Origin: Serilophus lunatus | Taxonomy: Eukaryota > Chordata > Aves > Passeriformes > Eurylaimidae | Length of the DNA: 64,000 bases | Reading direction: 5' to 3' | Assembly (NCBI GenBank): GCA_013399895.1 | Contig: VXBA01002163.1 | Coordinates: forward strand, 3,172 to 67,171 | Shown: positions 34,501 to 47,240 of the stretch, one piece after another | Layout of the letters: every line of letters begins with the position of its first letter | How positions within the stretch are numbered: position 1 is the first letter of the stretch | Program-made: the position numbers and the translations under genes | The notes under the pieces: generated by a model | Seen by the model: the letters and a program-made list of their open reading frames with translations, nothing else | Told to the model about the DNA's origin: nothing | The model's database searches: none

Positions 34501-37500
34501 TTCACACCATTTCTATTCCTATTACTGCCATGTGTATGATTTTTTCTATAGCAGGTCCCAAACCTTCTCCAGATTAACACAGCCTCCCAATTTTGTGATG
34601 TCAGGATATCCCTAATAATCAGGCCATGGTCATTAATGGAAATACTAAACATTGACACAGAAATTGATGCCTAAGGAGCTCCTCTGAAACAATTTTGCTA
34701 TTCTGTCCATTACTGCATATCCCTGTCAGCAATATATAATTCACTCTCTCTTACAACTGAATCTCAAAAGCCTGAGGTGAAATAAACAAAATTTATATTC
34801 CAGATTAATCCACCTTTTCCACTCATAACTGCCTTGATTATTGTCTTCATGTGTTTCAAATGATACTTATCAAACATCTAAAATTAGTAATTCCCAAATG
34901 ATTTCAGGGAAACGTTGGTTTCAGAAAAGTACATTTTCAGCTTTCCATGAAGATGTGGAGGCAAACCAGGCAGGACAGGTCTCCCCACAGCTGTATTCCA
35001 CCACGCATACATGTCTACCTTGGCCTTAAACTGAGATTTTGTTGAGCTCTGACCCATTACTGTTCTGTGCAGTGTGGACATACTCTAAGTGTCTCGACAC
35101 TATGAAATGACAACTGACTGATAATGTATATAGTAGGCACAATATTTTTGGAAGTTTCCCTTCTAAAACCACTGTTCATTGGTATCACATATCAAATAAT
35201 TTTCAGTAGTGTGTAAGTTCTGGCAAGTTCTGGCAAAGCTTTGGCCATAAGAACAGCGACATAAATTAATTGAGAAATACTTCAGTATTCAGAGGGCAGT
35301 CTATTCAAAAGGTGCATTGAGTAAGTGTTTCTAAAGAACTGCTGGCCCAACACAATATATATACCTACTCCATCTTGCATAAAAATAAAGCAAAATAACA
35401 CTTCAGAGATCTATCTGTCCTTCAACTCAAAATGTTAGCTCATCTTTTTAATTTTGTTGATGCTAAAATGCTACTGTGTGCATTATTTAATGCAGAAGAA
35501 AACCCACATCCTAGGAACTTGCTGGTCTTCTTCTTCAGTCTGTCTTTTTCAGTTAGGCTTTGAGTTAAACCATGAGTACAATGAATTCTCTGTTGCGGAA
35601 GTTCTTCCCTGCTGGGCTGGAAATGATTCACCTTTGATAACAGACAATACTACGCTGCTTACAGATTGTTTTCACCTAGGCTGGCCATTTCCCTTCTCCT
35701 GTCACAAAGGCTGTGGTTCCTTAGTCAGTGTCTACGAGAACATCCTTCCCTATCAGTGTTTTCATGACAAATTGCTGCCACTTCCACAGAACCAGCTTGT
35801 AGAAACTTAACAACCAGCTCTCTCATTGTTCCCTTTTCCCTACACCTGTAGTCCACAAAAGCGTGCCCTTACTATCAAAAGTCAGAATAATGGGATTAAT
35901 CACTTGCTGTCTTTTGTTCCTATCCTACCTTGTACTTAGAGAGCCTCAAGATGTTTCTGAATTTTTTAGTCTTTTCTGTAACAAAATCTCTGGGCGGAGA
36001 AGAACTCAGAAACCTGTTTAAGCATTTGCTCCCCAAACTGTGTGTGGGCTGCTGCCTCACTTCATTCTGCCACCGTCTAGACTATCCTGTGAAAAAATCT
36101 AGTCCTTATGTAAAAGAAACAGACCAGACATCTCAGTTGTCTAGTATGTATTTTTAAACTCTGCAACTTTGTGTTATTCCTGTTAGCAACAACCAAATGA
36201 AGACTAAAAAGATGTCCATTTTTAAGCTGCTGAAATCTAACCACTTACATAAGACATGACTAATTATCAGGAGGAAACTAAACTTCCACAGTGCAGTTTT
36301 GCTGTTTTAAGTTCTGCATCACTCTCCCAATTGTCTGTCCAGAGGACCTAATTGCCTAACTGGCCATGCAGGGATACAAAGTGTTAGGTTAAGACAGACA
36401 AAGTAATATTAATGAAAACAAGGCTGCTCTTTATCCTTACTATGGTTTGATGTTTTCTCATGTTTCCAAGATTTTTAAACCTTTTCATTGCAGGATTTCT
36501 GCTGTTTGTATAGCACTCCAGTCTATAAAACAGAAAGTACTTTCTATTACATTTACAGATGAAAATTGTACACAGCCTAGGGTTTTTCATTAGAAATGGC
36601 TATAAATAAGCTTCCTTTTCATTAGTTCATTCTAAACATGCATACTTGATATTCTCTAAAAGCCAGAAATGAGACAGATAGCAAGCAAAGTTTTCTCTTA
36701 TTTCACAAGAATGAAGATGATGAAAAGACCATAATGGAACTATTTAATATATTTCTCCTGATCTGAAAATTTTTTGCATTACATATTTACTGCACCAAAA
36801 CTTTAACTGCAAGTTAAAGATCAGATGTTTACATAGGCGTTTTAATTATTGTCCCAAGAAGACCTTGGCATTTCAACATGTTTTACAAAAAAGTCAGAAG
36901 TACAATTAGTAACAACAAAATCAGGCCCCTTAATACTGCAAAGAATATTTCTAAGAAAATTGCTATAAAACCTTATGCCACTTCAGTAAATAAAACAGCA
37001 ATTCTCAACAAAGACTAAGTAATTTCAGACCTGTGATCTTTTGGTCATGGTATTAATTTTCAAGAAAGTGTTTAATGAACGGTACTTTATAGTCAAATAT
37101 ATCATAAAAAAGACAGAAGATGTATTTTTGCATCCAAATCTAAGGATTAGACAGCACCATGGAAAACACTTATTCCAAGAGTCACTGACCTGATAGTCAA
37201 ATATTTCAAAAGTACTGTAATATGAAATTTTACATGGTTGCACCTCAAGTTACGTATTTTTAAGTGGTATAGTCATTCTTCAAACTTTGAATGTCAACAT
37301 TTTGGGCACTGCCGTAGGGAACTCTATATTAGACATAGTCCTGGAAATTTATATATCCTGAAATTCTTTATATTGTGAACTGTTCACAACATAGTCCACA
37401 AGTAGCTACCGCTTTGGTTCAGTATGATGAACATTTACACAGCTGAAAGTTGTGGTATACAGTTTACAAAGTTTGAAGAAAAAATACAGTGTAAAGAGCC

Positions 37501-40500
37501 TGTAATGACAGACTGACTTTATAGAATGTGTGCTTGGATGGAGTAACTCCCCAAAAAATAAATAAAAACAAATGGGTTCATCTCTCTAGATCTGGCAAAG
37601 CATCATATAAATGTATCTGTTTTAAATAGGTGAACAGAAACTCAAACCCATGCACAAAATCTTGAAACTGTCAACTGAACTGACAATTCAAGTCACACAA
37701 GAATCTGCCCTGAATTGCACCTGGCTAGGTACCTGGTTTCGTCTACTGCAATCCACTGATTGCAAAGGATTGCTGAAGTTGTTTTAGTTATAGTGGGAAG
37801 GTATTTTGCTACCCTGTGAAAATTCTGGGTATTTCACAGGTTTTCTCATTCTATAACAGGAAATTCAAAGTCTATTTAGAAGTATTATATGAAAAATACA
37901 TCAGAGAGATATATTACCTTTTATAGGCTCAGGACTTGAGTAAATAATTTATAAGAATGTAGCAAAATGCTCTGTCCTGCTTCGTACAATTAAAATCTGT
38001 GCTCTCTCATAATGAAGAGGCTCTCTTCATTACTCAACTATTGGCTATTTTGTCTCACTTATGCTACCTCAAACTAACACTGAAATACTTCTTGCCGTGA
38101 AGACTTGAACTATATTACACCAAAGTACATCTGAGCTAGTTTAGCCTCCAGCAAAGACTGTTTGCCACAGGAGAAGGTTTTGCTAGTTCTCACTTTTCCT
38201 CTTCAGGGCTTCTGGCTCTGAACCAAATATTCTATCCTTGTTACTGTGGCATACCTGTTCCCAGAAGAACTTTTGATTCTGAATGTTAAACATTTTCAGA
38301 TTGAAAACAATAAAACTCACAGAATGTGTTTCATCAACTTGAAAATTTAGAAATGTCAATCAAATCAAAATCAATTGATTTTCAAAATATTAACAGTTGA
38401 CAAACTTATTTCACCAATATCATTACTGTTGCAGTGAAAGGAATTTCAGTACATTCTATTTCATTGAAATACCACCTTATTTCAGTATCATGCCTCAGAT
38501 TTGATTTTGCAATGACAAAATCGAGGACCCACCAGTGCATTAATGTAGAGGACCGTAAAACATAGGTTCTTTTATTCCCTCAGACTTTAAAGTTATTTTT
38601 TTTTAGTTGGGTTTAATAGCACTTCAATAATAACCACACTTAATAGTGTTACTAAGACTAAATTTGTCCACTGAGACGGTTTTGGTTTCTAATTCAGTGT
38701 TTATCGCCCCGGTTTCTAATCACTGTCTGGCAGTTCTGTCTAAGCCCCACAAGTTACTGGAAAATTATACTATAGAAAACAGTTTTCAGTCTCCCATTTG
38801 CTCTAATGTCCTACTTTAAAAGTATGAAGATCTCTGAGTGACCAGATCTCTGTTGTGATGGGTTCCAGCTTAATTCCAGCACACTCACTCCTTGGGCACT
38901 CTCTGAGTTCAGAGATAAGCCCAGGCATATAGAGTTCTTAATTAATAATACATCACACTTATTTCAGAAAATGTCTTTTAATTCTTCATGCTACAGCTGT
39001 TCTGTTAATTGTCTAATAAACAAATCTGAATTACGAGCCTTAAGAAAAAAATGTGGGTCATTCATACGTTCTAGAAAACCTCTGCTATTTTAATACTATG
39101 ACAACACAACAGGAAGTCACTGTTCATGTCTCTCTACTGATGTTACAAAAAACACGCAGGACAATCCTTTTTTTTAGGTTTTATTTGAAAGAGAGAGACA
39201 TCAGGCTCTGACTAGGTATTTACAATGGTAATGGTTAGTCAGAATTATTTTTTTGCAGTTTGGGTATGAAATAGAATAGAACGTGCCCATTTTAAGGTAC
39301 TAAGTTATTTATTACACCAGCTGGATGAAGTTGTACAAATTGTTATCAGCTGTGTGATATCACGGGTATTTACACAATCCTAAACGTGAACTTTACGAAA
39401 CAGTATGTAAAAAACTAACCTGGATGTAATGTCTGTATTTACCAGCTAACTAATTGGAACCAGGTCGCTTACAATAAGGTGTCTTCCCACATACAAATTG
39501 TATTTGTTGATCCTTGTTGACTTTTCACGGTGGAAAATTTTTTGTTCGTTTGTTTTGTTTTAGAGTACTTCTGATCTGAAGTTGTGGGACGCTCTTTCTC
39601 TTTATACTTTAGCACCCAGAAATCATCAAGATGCTTGCAGCTGTTATAACATGAAGCATACAGTAGCCATTGAATCTACACAATGGGAAGTAATTTCATC
39701 TCCATCAAAATACCGACACTAGTAGCTGTGACAAAACAAAACCTTGGCTGCTGTAAGACTCCAGCTCAATGCAAGAACTGATTTTCTAATTCTGCCACAT
39801 TTTATATTCTATTTAATAATCTGTCAGGTTCCAACTTAAAAATAACTGTACTAACTAAAAAGTTATTTTCCACAATTACTCTTGCAGAAAGCTAAAACCA
39901 TGGAAAGAAAAGCCATCTATTATTAATGAGTAGCCTGATAAATGTCCAATGGGGTTCACTTGGCATGATATCCTACAGTAGCTCAAATACTTTACATTGA
40001 TATAAAAGCACACAGGAGCCAATCTGGTTCCATCTAGTGGAAGTCACTTGCATTTGCTTGTGATTTAAATACTTATAAAGCATTTCCAACCCTTAGACTA
40101 ATTTACGTATCTGATTATAAATGAACAACCATTAAAAATTGGCTAAATGTATCTCAATATTGACCAAATCCATGACAACATATAAGCAAGCAAAAAATTA
40201 CTCAGGTTCTGTAGATCAAGCTTAGTTCCACAAAATCCAGTTTTGCAGAACTGAGTTCCCTACCCCATCCCAGTGACAGTTTTTTGATAGTAATACTCTT
40301 CGAATGGCAAGCATAACATTGGCAGGAAACAAGAACATTTTTTCTAAAGGTCCTTTGTTTAATACTTGTTATGCCTGCATTGTAGTATAAAAAACTATGT
40401 CAATTCAAGAAGAAAAGACTTATCATATTAATTAGATAAGCAAATCTACGTGTTTACATTTAGGTAACACCTGTGTGCATGAATCTGTATGTACTCTTAT

Positions 40501-43500
40501 GCATGTTCATGCCTTACTGCATAATCTTAAGAGATACGAATCACTGCAGAGGGTGAGAGGAGTGAGGTGGTGGCCTTGGGCTTTTACAGTGTACACTGTA
40601 CCTGTTGCAAGCATTTCCTACACCCGGACTACCTTCCAATACTTGCCTGTGACAGTGAGGCCTGTCACCACCCAACTGTGTGTACCTGCCCACAGGTACC
40701 TGCAAAATCCATTGTAAGCAAAACTCCAGACTTCAGATTCACGCTTGCAGTACACTAATACAATATACATTAATGTAATATACACTGCCTTTAATGGAGC
40801 TCCTAACATAGCTGAGAGCCTGGCCAAGTTTGCTTTTATGATTTCATATTTGAGAGTAGCAAGAATAAAAGTGCAATCCATTAACTTTTTTAAACTAGTG
40901 TAGAAGGTGTTACCAAAATGTTACATAATTTGTTAAACTAGTTACTTGTGAGTTCCACTTTATACTCAGGTTAAAATATCCCAACAAACAATTCCCACCC
41001 CTCCCCTCCAAAAAAAAGAAACCCAAACAAAACAAGTAAACAAAACCAAGCAAAGAAAAAATTTCTAACTCCACCGTTAAACTATTCAACCAGCACAGGT
41101 ATCTGAACATATAATCATCCTAGAGAAACATTTATTACCATAATATTCATAGGTTAGATTTTTTAATGAATACAGTACCACTTTCACAGCATACCACTTG
41201 TACAAGGATAGTTTTTCTAAATCTCTCTGGTGACCACCTAACCTCCCCTTCAAACATTTACTGGAAAGCATTTTCACAGGGTTTAGTATATGACAGTGAC
41301 AGCTTGCATGTATAGGCAGGACATAATAATGTGGCACTTGGGTCTTTTCTTGAATTCTTCATTTATGAATACACAATGTTGAGACTAATGAATTTCATTG
41401 TTTGGATTCACAGCAAGAATTCCAGAGTATCAGAGGTTTAGGAATTTCTTTTTCTTGGCAACTCAGAGTAGTATTTTGTATTTGAGAAGTCTCAGAATGC
41501 TAAACAGTAGAACACTTCTAATTTGCCATTTTGTTTGTTTGTTTTAAATTATGAACAGAAGACTGAAAGCTATCAGTTACTTACTATGAAAAGAAATCTG
41601 CTACGTTCTAATTGGATCTTCTGGAGAGAAGTTACAGTTTTGTTTACAAACACATTCATTTTGTTACCTTCCTCTATCACTAGATATAATAAAAAATATT
41701 ATTATTATCATTATCATCATCATATTGACTTTAATTCTGGAAAATTAATGTAAATAAAAGTTGCAGCTAAACACAGAAATGTTTTTATCTGATTTCATTT
41801 TATTTATCTGTTCTTATCTGATTCATTCATTTTCGAAAAATGCTGTCTGTGCTGAATTTTATTTAATTTTGCATTCTACTATTACATACATATTCAACAT
41901 CCTGACTACAAGCTGAATTTTGATATGTGTTTCTAGGTGTAGTGATGGGAGGACAAAGGAGCCTAGTGACATACACGAAAAAGGATTAGCATGTTTTGCT
42001 ACTGAAATATTATTGTTTTCCAATTGACCACATATGGTGTAGTTACAGAAATTTTAATCAGCCAAAATAAAAACAGTTAAAAAACTTTTGAAAGCATTTT
42101 ATTATCAGGTATCTTCTGTAACAGATCAGCCAAAAAACTGCTTTCTGGCATTCAGTCCTATTCTGCAAGAAATACCAACAACCTGAAGGTGTGCAGCTTT
42201 CTGGATACTTGAAGAGACAGTTGAAATGTTGGACGCTTTGGTCTAAATGGAGCAGTGAACCCTTTCCCCGGTCTGAACAAACACAAATCCAGCTAACTGA
42301 ACACATTAGATTGAAGCAGGAGGCAGAACTGTTGTCTGGTGATAATATGGCAACCTTAGCCACGAAAGCAACAGTCATATCACTACAATTCTGAGGGCTG
42401 CTGTACATGCTAGCTCTTTTAATTCTTGCATTCAATAAATTGCAAAAATTGTTCCTGAAGTGTAAAAAAAAAATAATTTGTGGATGATCTGCTAAGAGTT
42501 CAAAGTCTGTTACTAAATGAAACATTTCCTCTGAACACCTTTTATTCTCACACCTGGAAGTAATATCAATTTCTGCATTCCTGTATGTAGAAGACTGATT
42601 TGGGCATTACATAAAATCATGCACATGCTTCACTTTGCATGATTTTAGCAGAAACTTTTAAGTTCAAGGCCTTCAAATGGCTTGACTTAATTAAAACTCT
42701 ATATATTAGGTATTAGGCTTCCTTCCAGACACAATTTCTAGAGGGGGGGTGGGGGAGAATAAAATGTTTTGCATTTCTTACTCCTAGAAATTTGTGGAAC
42801 CAAGATGCAGCTTTGAAAAGACACTGTGTATCTGCCTGCCCTTCTTTTTAGTGTTGCCACAACTTTTTTTTCTTGATGATCAAAAAATCAGAAATTGTTT
42901 AACAACTTAGCTAAGTATAAAACTGTGCTAGTGTAGCCTCAATCCTCCACTACAACACTCCTTTAATTAATAAACTTTCTAAGAGTTTCAACTAAATTCA
43001 GTAAATTTTACATAGCTCTCAACATTTCTTAACTGTATGTACAAACCAGCTAACTCTGGTCACGATCACTGTACCATCAGGAAAATAGCTGAATAAAACG
43101 GATACCTTGGTTCATTCTACATTAATGTATGTGAGCACACACATACACGCATACATACATAGGAATGGGAGTTTGTTACCACTCTCGATGCAGTGATATA
43201 TTCTGAAAAATGTAAACTGGAAGAAATGTCAGTTTCTGTAGGAAAAGCTGACACATGTAAGTTTAGGTCAAGCTACTAATTATGCTATTGTCTAGAGTGT
43301 TTTACTTAACATGATATACCATACATTTTGGTAATTTTTTTTTCTGTTCTGAGCTTCTTGAGCAACATTCTATTCAATACTGCAATGCAAACATCTCACT
43401 CCTTTGTGGTGCTTTCTATCAGCTGAATCATTTCTACTGTTTCATGGAGACAGTGTTTGGACAGAAACAGAGGAACATTAAGCTCCTTGAGTGAAAACAA

Positions 43501-46500
43501 ATCACCCCAAAACTTGTAAGGTAAAATTAAACACTTAAACTCTCACTTGGAGATGTACCTTTAAGGCTAAACTTAAAAAAACCCCACAAATATTTAATGT
43601 CAAGTTTAGTTGACATTAGTAACAGGAATATCCAGCACACGACACTGTACACATTGCAATGAAGTTTTCTGGGGAAAAATTTATACAACTGCCCCAGTAT
43701 AATTCCTATCTTTGTATGAAGCCCACATAAATAACAAGATGAGTAGGCAGGGGAGAGCTGAATGCTTTTACCAATTCAAGCACTGCGGACGGATGACCTA
43801 AAATTAACTTTGCTTCAGATGATTACATAAAGAAATGAACCCTAAAATGTGGTTATGCTAAAAGGCTGCGTCCTAGTGTGTAACTTCTTTTATGCCTGTG
43901 CAAAAGTTATTCACTGATTTATAAGATAGCTTGTATTTTAACTATTGAACAAACATTATTGAATGTTAATTCAAAAAACTTGTAAGCTTTCTGTTTTCAC
44001 AGCCTCTCACCCATTAACTACAATTTTCCCACTCTTCCTTTATAATACAACCCCCCCCAAACCTTTGCCTTCCCTGTGTGTTACACATGTTAATTATAAT
44101 CAAAATACACAAAATAGGCTCCCCTGTGTTTTCACATTGTTGTAGAAAAATTCATAAACAGTCAAGAGAAAATTCTTCATTCACTGTCATTTGAAACCAT
44201 TCATTAGCATTTGCTACTTATTGGACCATCACAGGGTCTGTCCCCTTCCCTACGCCTCCTTTGCTTTTGAACCATGTCAAGGCTTTTTCTTTTTTAACTG
44301 TGCAAATGAAGAAATTTTTTTTCATTAATATTCCTCTTTAATTTCCTATTCAGACTATTTAAGTGTGAGCTTTTCTAAACAGCATGTATATCCTAGATGT
44401 CTGTAGCACAATAGATTTACCTGTGCAAGTTGGATGTTGTGGATCAGTAGCAACATCAGCAGTTTCTTAACCATTTATATTTACAACTTACCTACTGTAA
44501 GGAGGGACAAATGTTCCATTGGCCTTATCACTTTGTAGAGATTCAAAAACCTACACTTTGCTTCCACAAGGAGACACTGGCATTAAGAATGATAAAGACC
44601 TTCGCACAATCTTGGAAACTAATGGCTCAGAAATTCGGTGTAGCATTGGTTAATTCCATGGTTTAATTATTCCATAATGCTTTATTCAGAAATCTAGGTT
44701 GAAATGACATATAGGCAGAAGATAGATGACACTTAGTCGTAATACAATACATAATTTTAGTGGAGTCTAGTCAAATCTTGGCAATACAAATATAATAACT
44801 GACAGGACTTTCAGGCTTAAATATATATTTTTAAGTGCCTAAACTGCGTATTCAGCAGTCTTGTCTTGATGTATGTCTTCTATGGAAACTTCTGGTAGGC
44901 TTACAGATACTAATTCCTTCTTTCTTTCTGACATACACAAGCTGCCCTGTCAAATTTACATCCAGAAGCAGCTAAATACAGCATTATTACCTTTTGTTGG
45001 CAGTTACTTTTAAAAAAATGAGTCCAAGCTCTAGCTTGATTTTGTGGTAGTATAAAAAAACTTTCAGCAATTAAAAAGCATAGTTACTAAAAAAAATACT
45101 GCCTTCCTGATCACAAAGGCTTTCCGAGTTATGTCTGCAGTTATTAGCTCTGGACCTACAGTTTTGTAAGTAACACGGGTTCAGAATTTTTGCAGCAATT
45201 ATGAAATAAATAAAAATCTTGATCTCTATTTCTTTGTGCATTTGTTTGTATTTCTGCTGTTGTTAGTTTTTTGTTTAGTAACAGAGTTTTACTTTCTTTC
45301 TGTACCCTCTCAGTACTACTTAAGTTCCTCCTGAAACAACTCTTGAACACAAGTCCTTTTACAGCTGAATAAAACCTGGGAAACTATAAGGGACAAAGGT
45401 CTCTACTGCATTTTACGTAAAAAGATTCCCAGTCATATGCTGTATTGAGCAGCATTGTTGAATAGAATATAGCATACTGTATCTTTGGCAGGCTGAAAGA
45501 AACCACATACCAGCTCTGATTTCAGACCTACCCAAGCGGCAGAATATGTTCTTCTATCTTCAGCACATCATGAAATCAAGCAGTCAAAGAGTAGGGAAAA
45601 CAGGAACTGGGAAAGAAAGCAAGGTTTAACCTAGTTTTGTTGTAGTCCTACGTAATATTCTCAGCTTCAGCTTTTCCTCATTTATATGTTCCCGGGAACA
45701 ATTATATGGGGTTTTTTTTGCTTTAAATGTGAGTAGTAATGAGAAACTATAAACAAGACTTTGCATAACATCATTTAACCCAAAGTGTCTGGGAAAAAAA
45801 GACGAAAAATCTCACTCTATCTCTGTTGCAACGTACTTTTGGTTCATCATAACAGCCAGGTTAGTTTTTCAAATACTGCTTTTTCTGAGCTATCTCCATT
45901 AGTCCATTCTTTGACAAAAACAGAACTTATCTACATGTTTCAACAGGTAAGGATTCTGTGAAAGGAATAATGGTGCTCCATTTATTTCTTAAAGATATTT
46001 GAACATGATTTTCAAAGAAATTAAATCTTGGTAACAGTGCGTTTTGTCCTCACATTTACTATGGTGTGCCGAGGAAGAAGGATTCAAACTTATGCCCTCT
46101 AGGTGTGGCTGTGACTATAACCCTGAATGTTCAAGAAAAAGAAGATGAATAGCAGATAAAAAATTAAAATATTTGCATACATATAGAACAAGACAAAACA
46201 ATCATACAGAATACAGTCTGACCAATATAGTCCCTCCTATGGTACAGGCAATAATTATGAGGCACAGGGATAATGGACAGAACACACAGAATTTTCAAAA
46301 GTTTGACAAGTTTTGCATGAATCTAGCTCATATAAATGACTTCTAGAGTAAAATTGATATATTACTGTACTGCCAAAGTACCAAATAGTCAAAGTGGCAC
46401 TTAGAGGTCTTAATTTATCTTCTGAGATGGAGACATTTAAAAAGTTAAGGGCAACATTTCAGGAGCTTGAGCTTCTGTTTATGTTAAAACCACGCATGAT

Positions 46501-47159
46501 CACATTTTACATAATCTAGCATAAAATTTAGCTTGGATTGTTTAGGAAAGTAGTTTATTTCCATGCCTCAAACAAAATGATAATATTTGTTTAAAAATAT
46601 TTATATTAAAATTTAAACAAATTCTAAATCCTAGTTTCAAAAAGCCCTAGACTTTGGAGAGTTCAGAAGCTAAACACAGATTTTGACTGAAATTTTATGC
46701 AGAACCCTCATCTGGCTAGAAAAATACATGACCTCTTGATGCTATGGCATGGACTGTCCTCATTACAGCACATTTACTGGTGCAGAGGAAAGATTAAAGA
46801 GATAGCCGTTCACCTGAAAATGACAAAATACCTACATTTTTTCATAGTATATCACTTCCCCTGATCGTGTCCAAGCCTCTCTCCCTAAGGCCACATTATG
46901 GTTGGCAACAAAGGACTTCATTTGAAGTCACACTCTACTGGTTGAATTACAGAGAATTGTTTAAAAAATTTAAGTTATGCAGGCATCAGTGAAACTGCAT
47001 TACACTTTGTAAAGTAGGACATGTCACATTGGATCAGAGAGAAGAGTCCAACAAGTTTGACATCCTTCTTCCCTATAGGGCAGCCTTAATTCTTCAGAGC
47101 AATGTAATAGCACACAGAATTTCACAAGTCTCTGCCAGGCTTATTTACAGAGCTGGTAG
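31531..47159. other. Long AT-rich single-copy-looking region
   Basis: Fifteen kilobases with no recognised gene, RNA gene or transposon. Small features: a TG dinucleotide run at 32131-32144, a tandem AAGTTCTGGC pair at 35215-35234, ATT/ATC triplets near 41698-41724 and CATA units near 43145-43163. Two patches differ: 32480-32960 is clearly richer in GC than its flanks, and 42058-42525 holds the longest non-repeat ORF of the window. Neither matches a family I know. The rarity of transposons here contrasts with the first 31 kb. Confidence 0.45.
42058..42525 (-). other. 155-codon ORF, unsupported
   Basis: The longest ORF outside simple repeats. The predicted protein is rich in Cys, Phe and Ser and has no domain, signal peptide or repeat I recognise. 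A 67-codon ORF lies opposite it (42191-42394 +). There is no CpG-rich promoter, no obvious splice sites and no poly(A) setting. At this base composition one ORF of this size in 64 kb is not surprising. I do not call it a gene. Confidence 0.1.
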
Positions 47160-47240
47160 AACCACAGAATCATTCATGTTAAAAGCGAGTTCTGGAGTTA
47201 TCTTGTCGAACCTGCTTGAACAGAGAACTGAACAATGACT
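47160..47240 (-). mobile_element. CR1 LINE 3' end, short diverged fragment
   Basis: ACCACAGAATCATTCATGTT, then a segment like GGAGTTATCTTGTCGAACCT, resemble the inverse of a CR1 3' end (terminal repeat, then the GGTTGGAC-ATGATCTC region). A further CACAGAATCATCTAG lies at about 47251. Only about 80 bases align and they are diverged. Confidence 0.5.

Noticed and set aside
35454..35810. 118-codon ORF as a coding exon
   Set aside because: A TTTTTCAG-like acceptor lies inside it, but no donor, domain or family could be found.
38854..38870. Second copy of the 18-kb LTR start (TGTGATGGGTT)
   Set aside because: Only an 11-base word matches; the following sequence does not align and no end or duplication is found.
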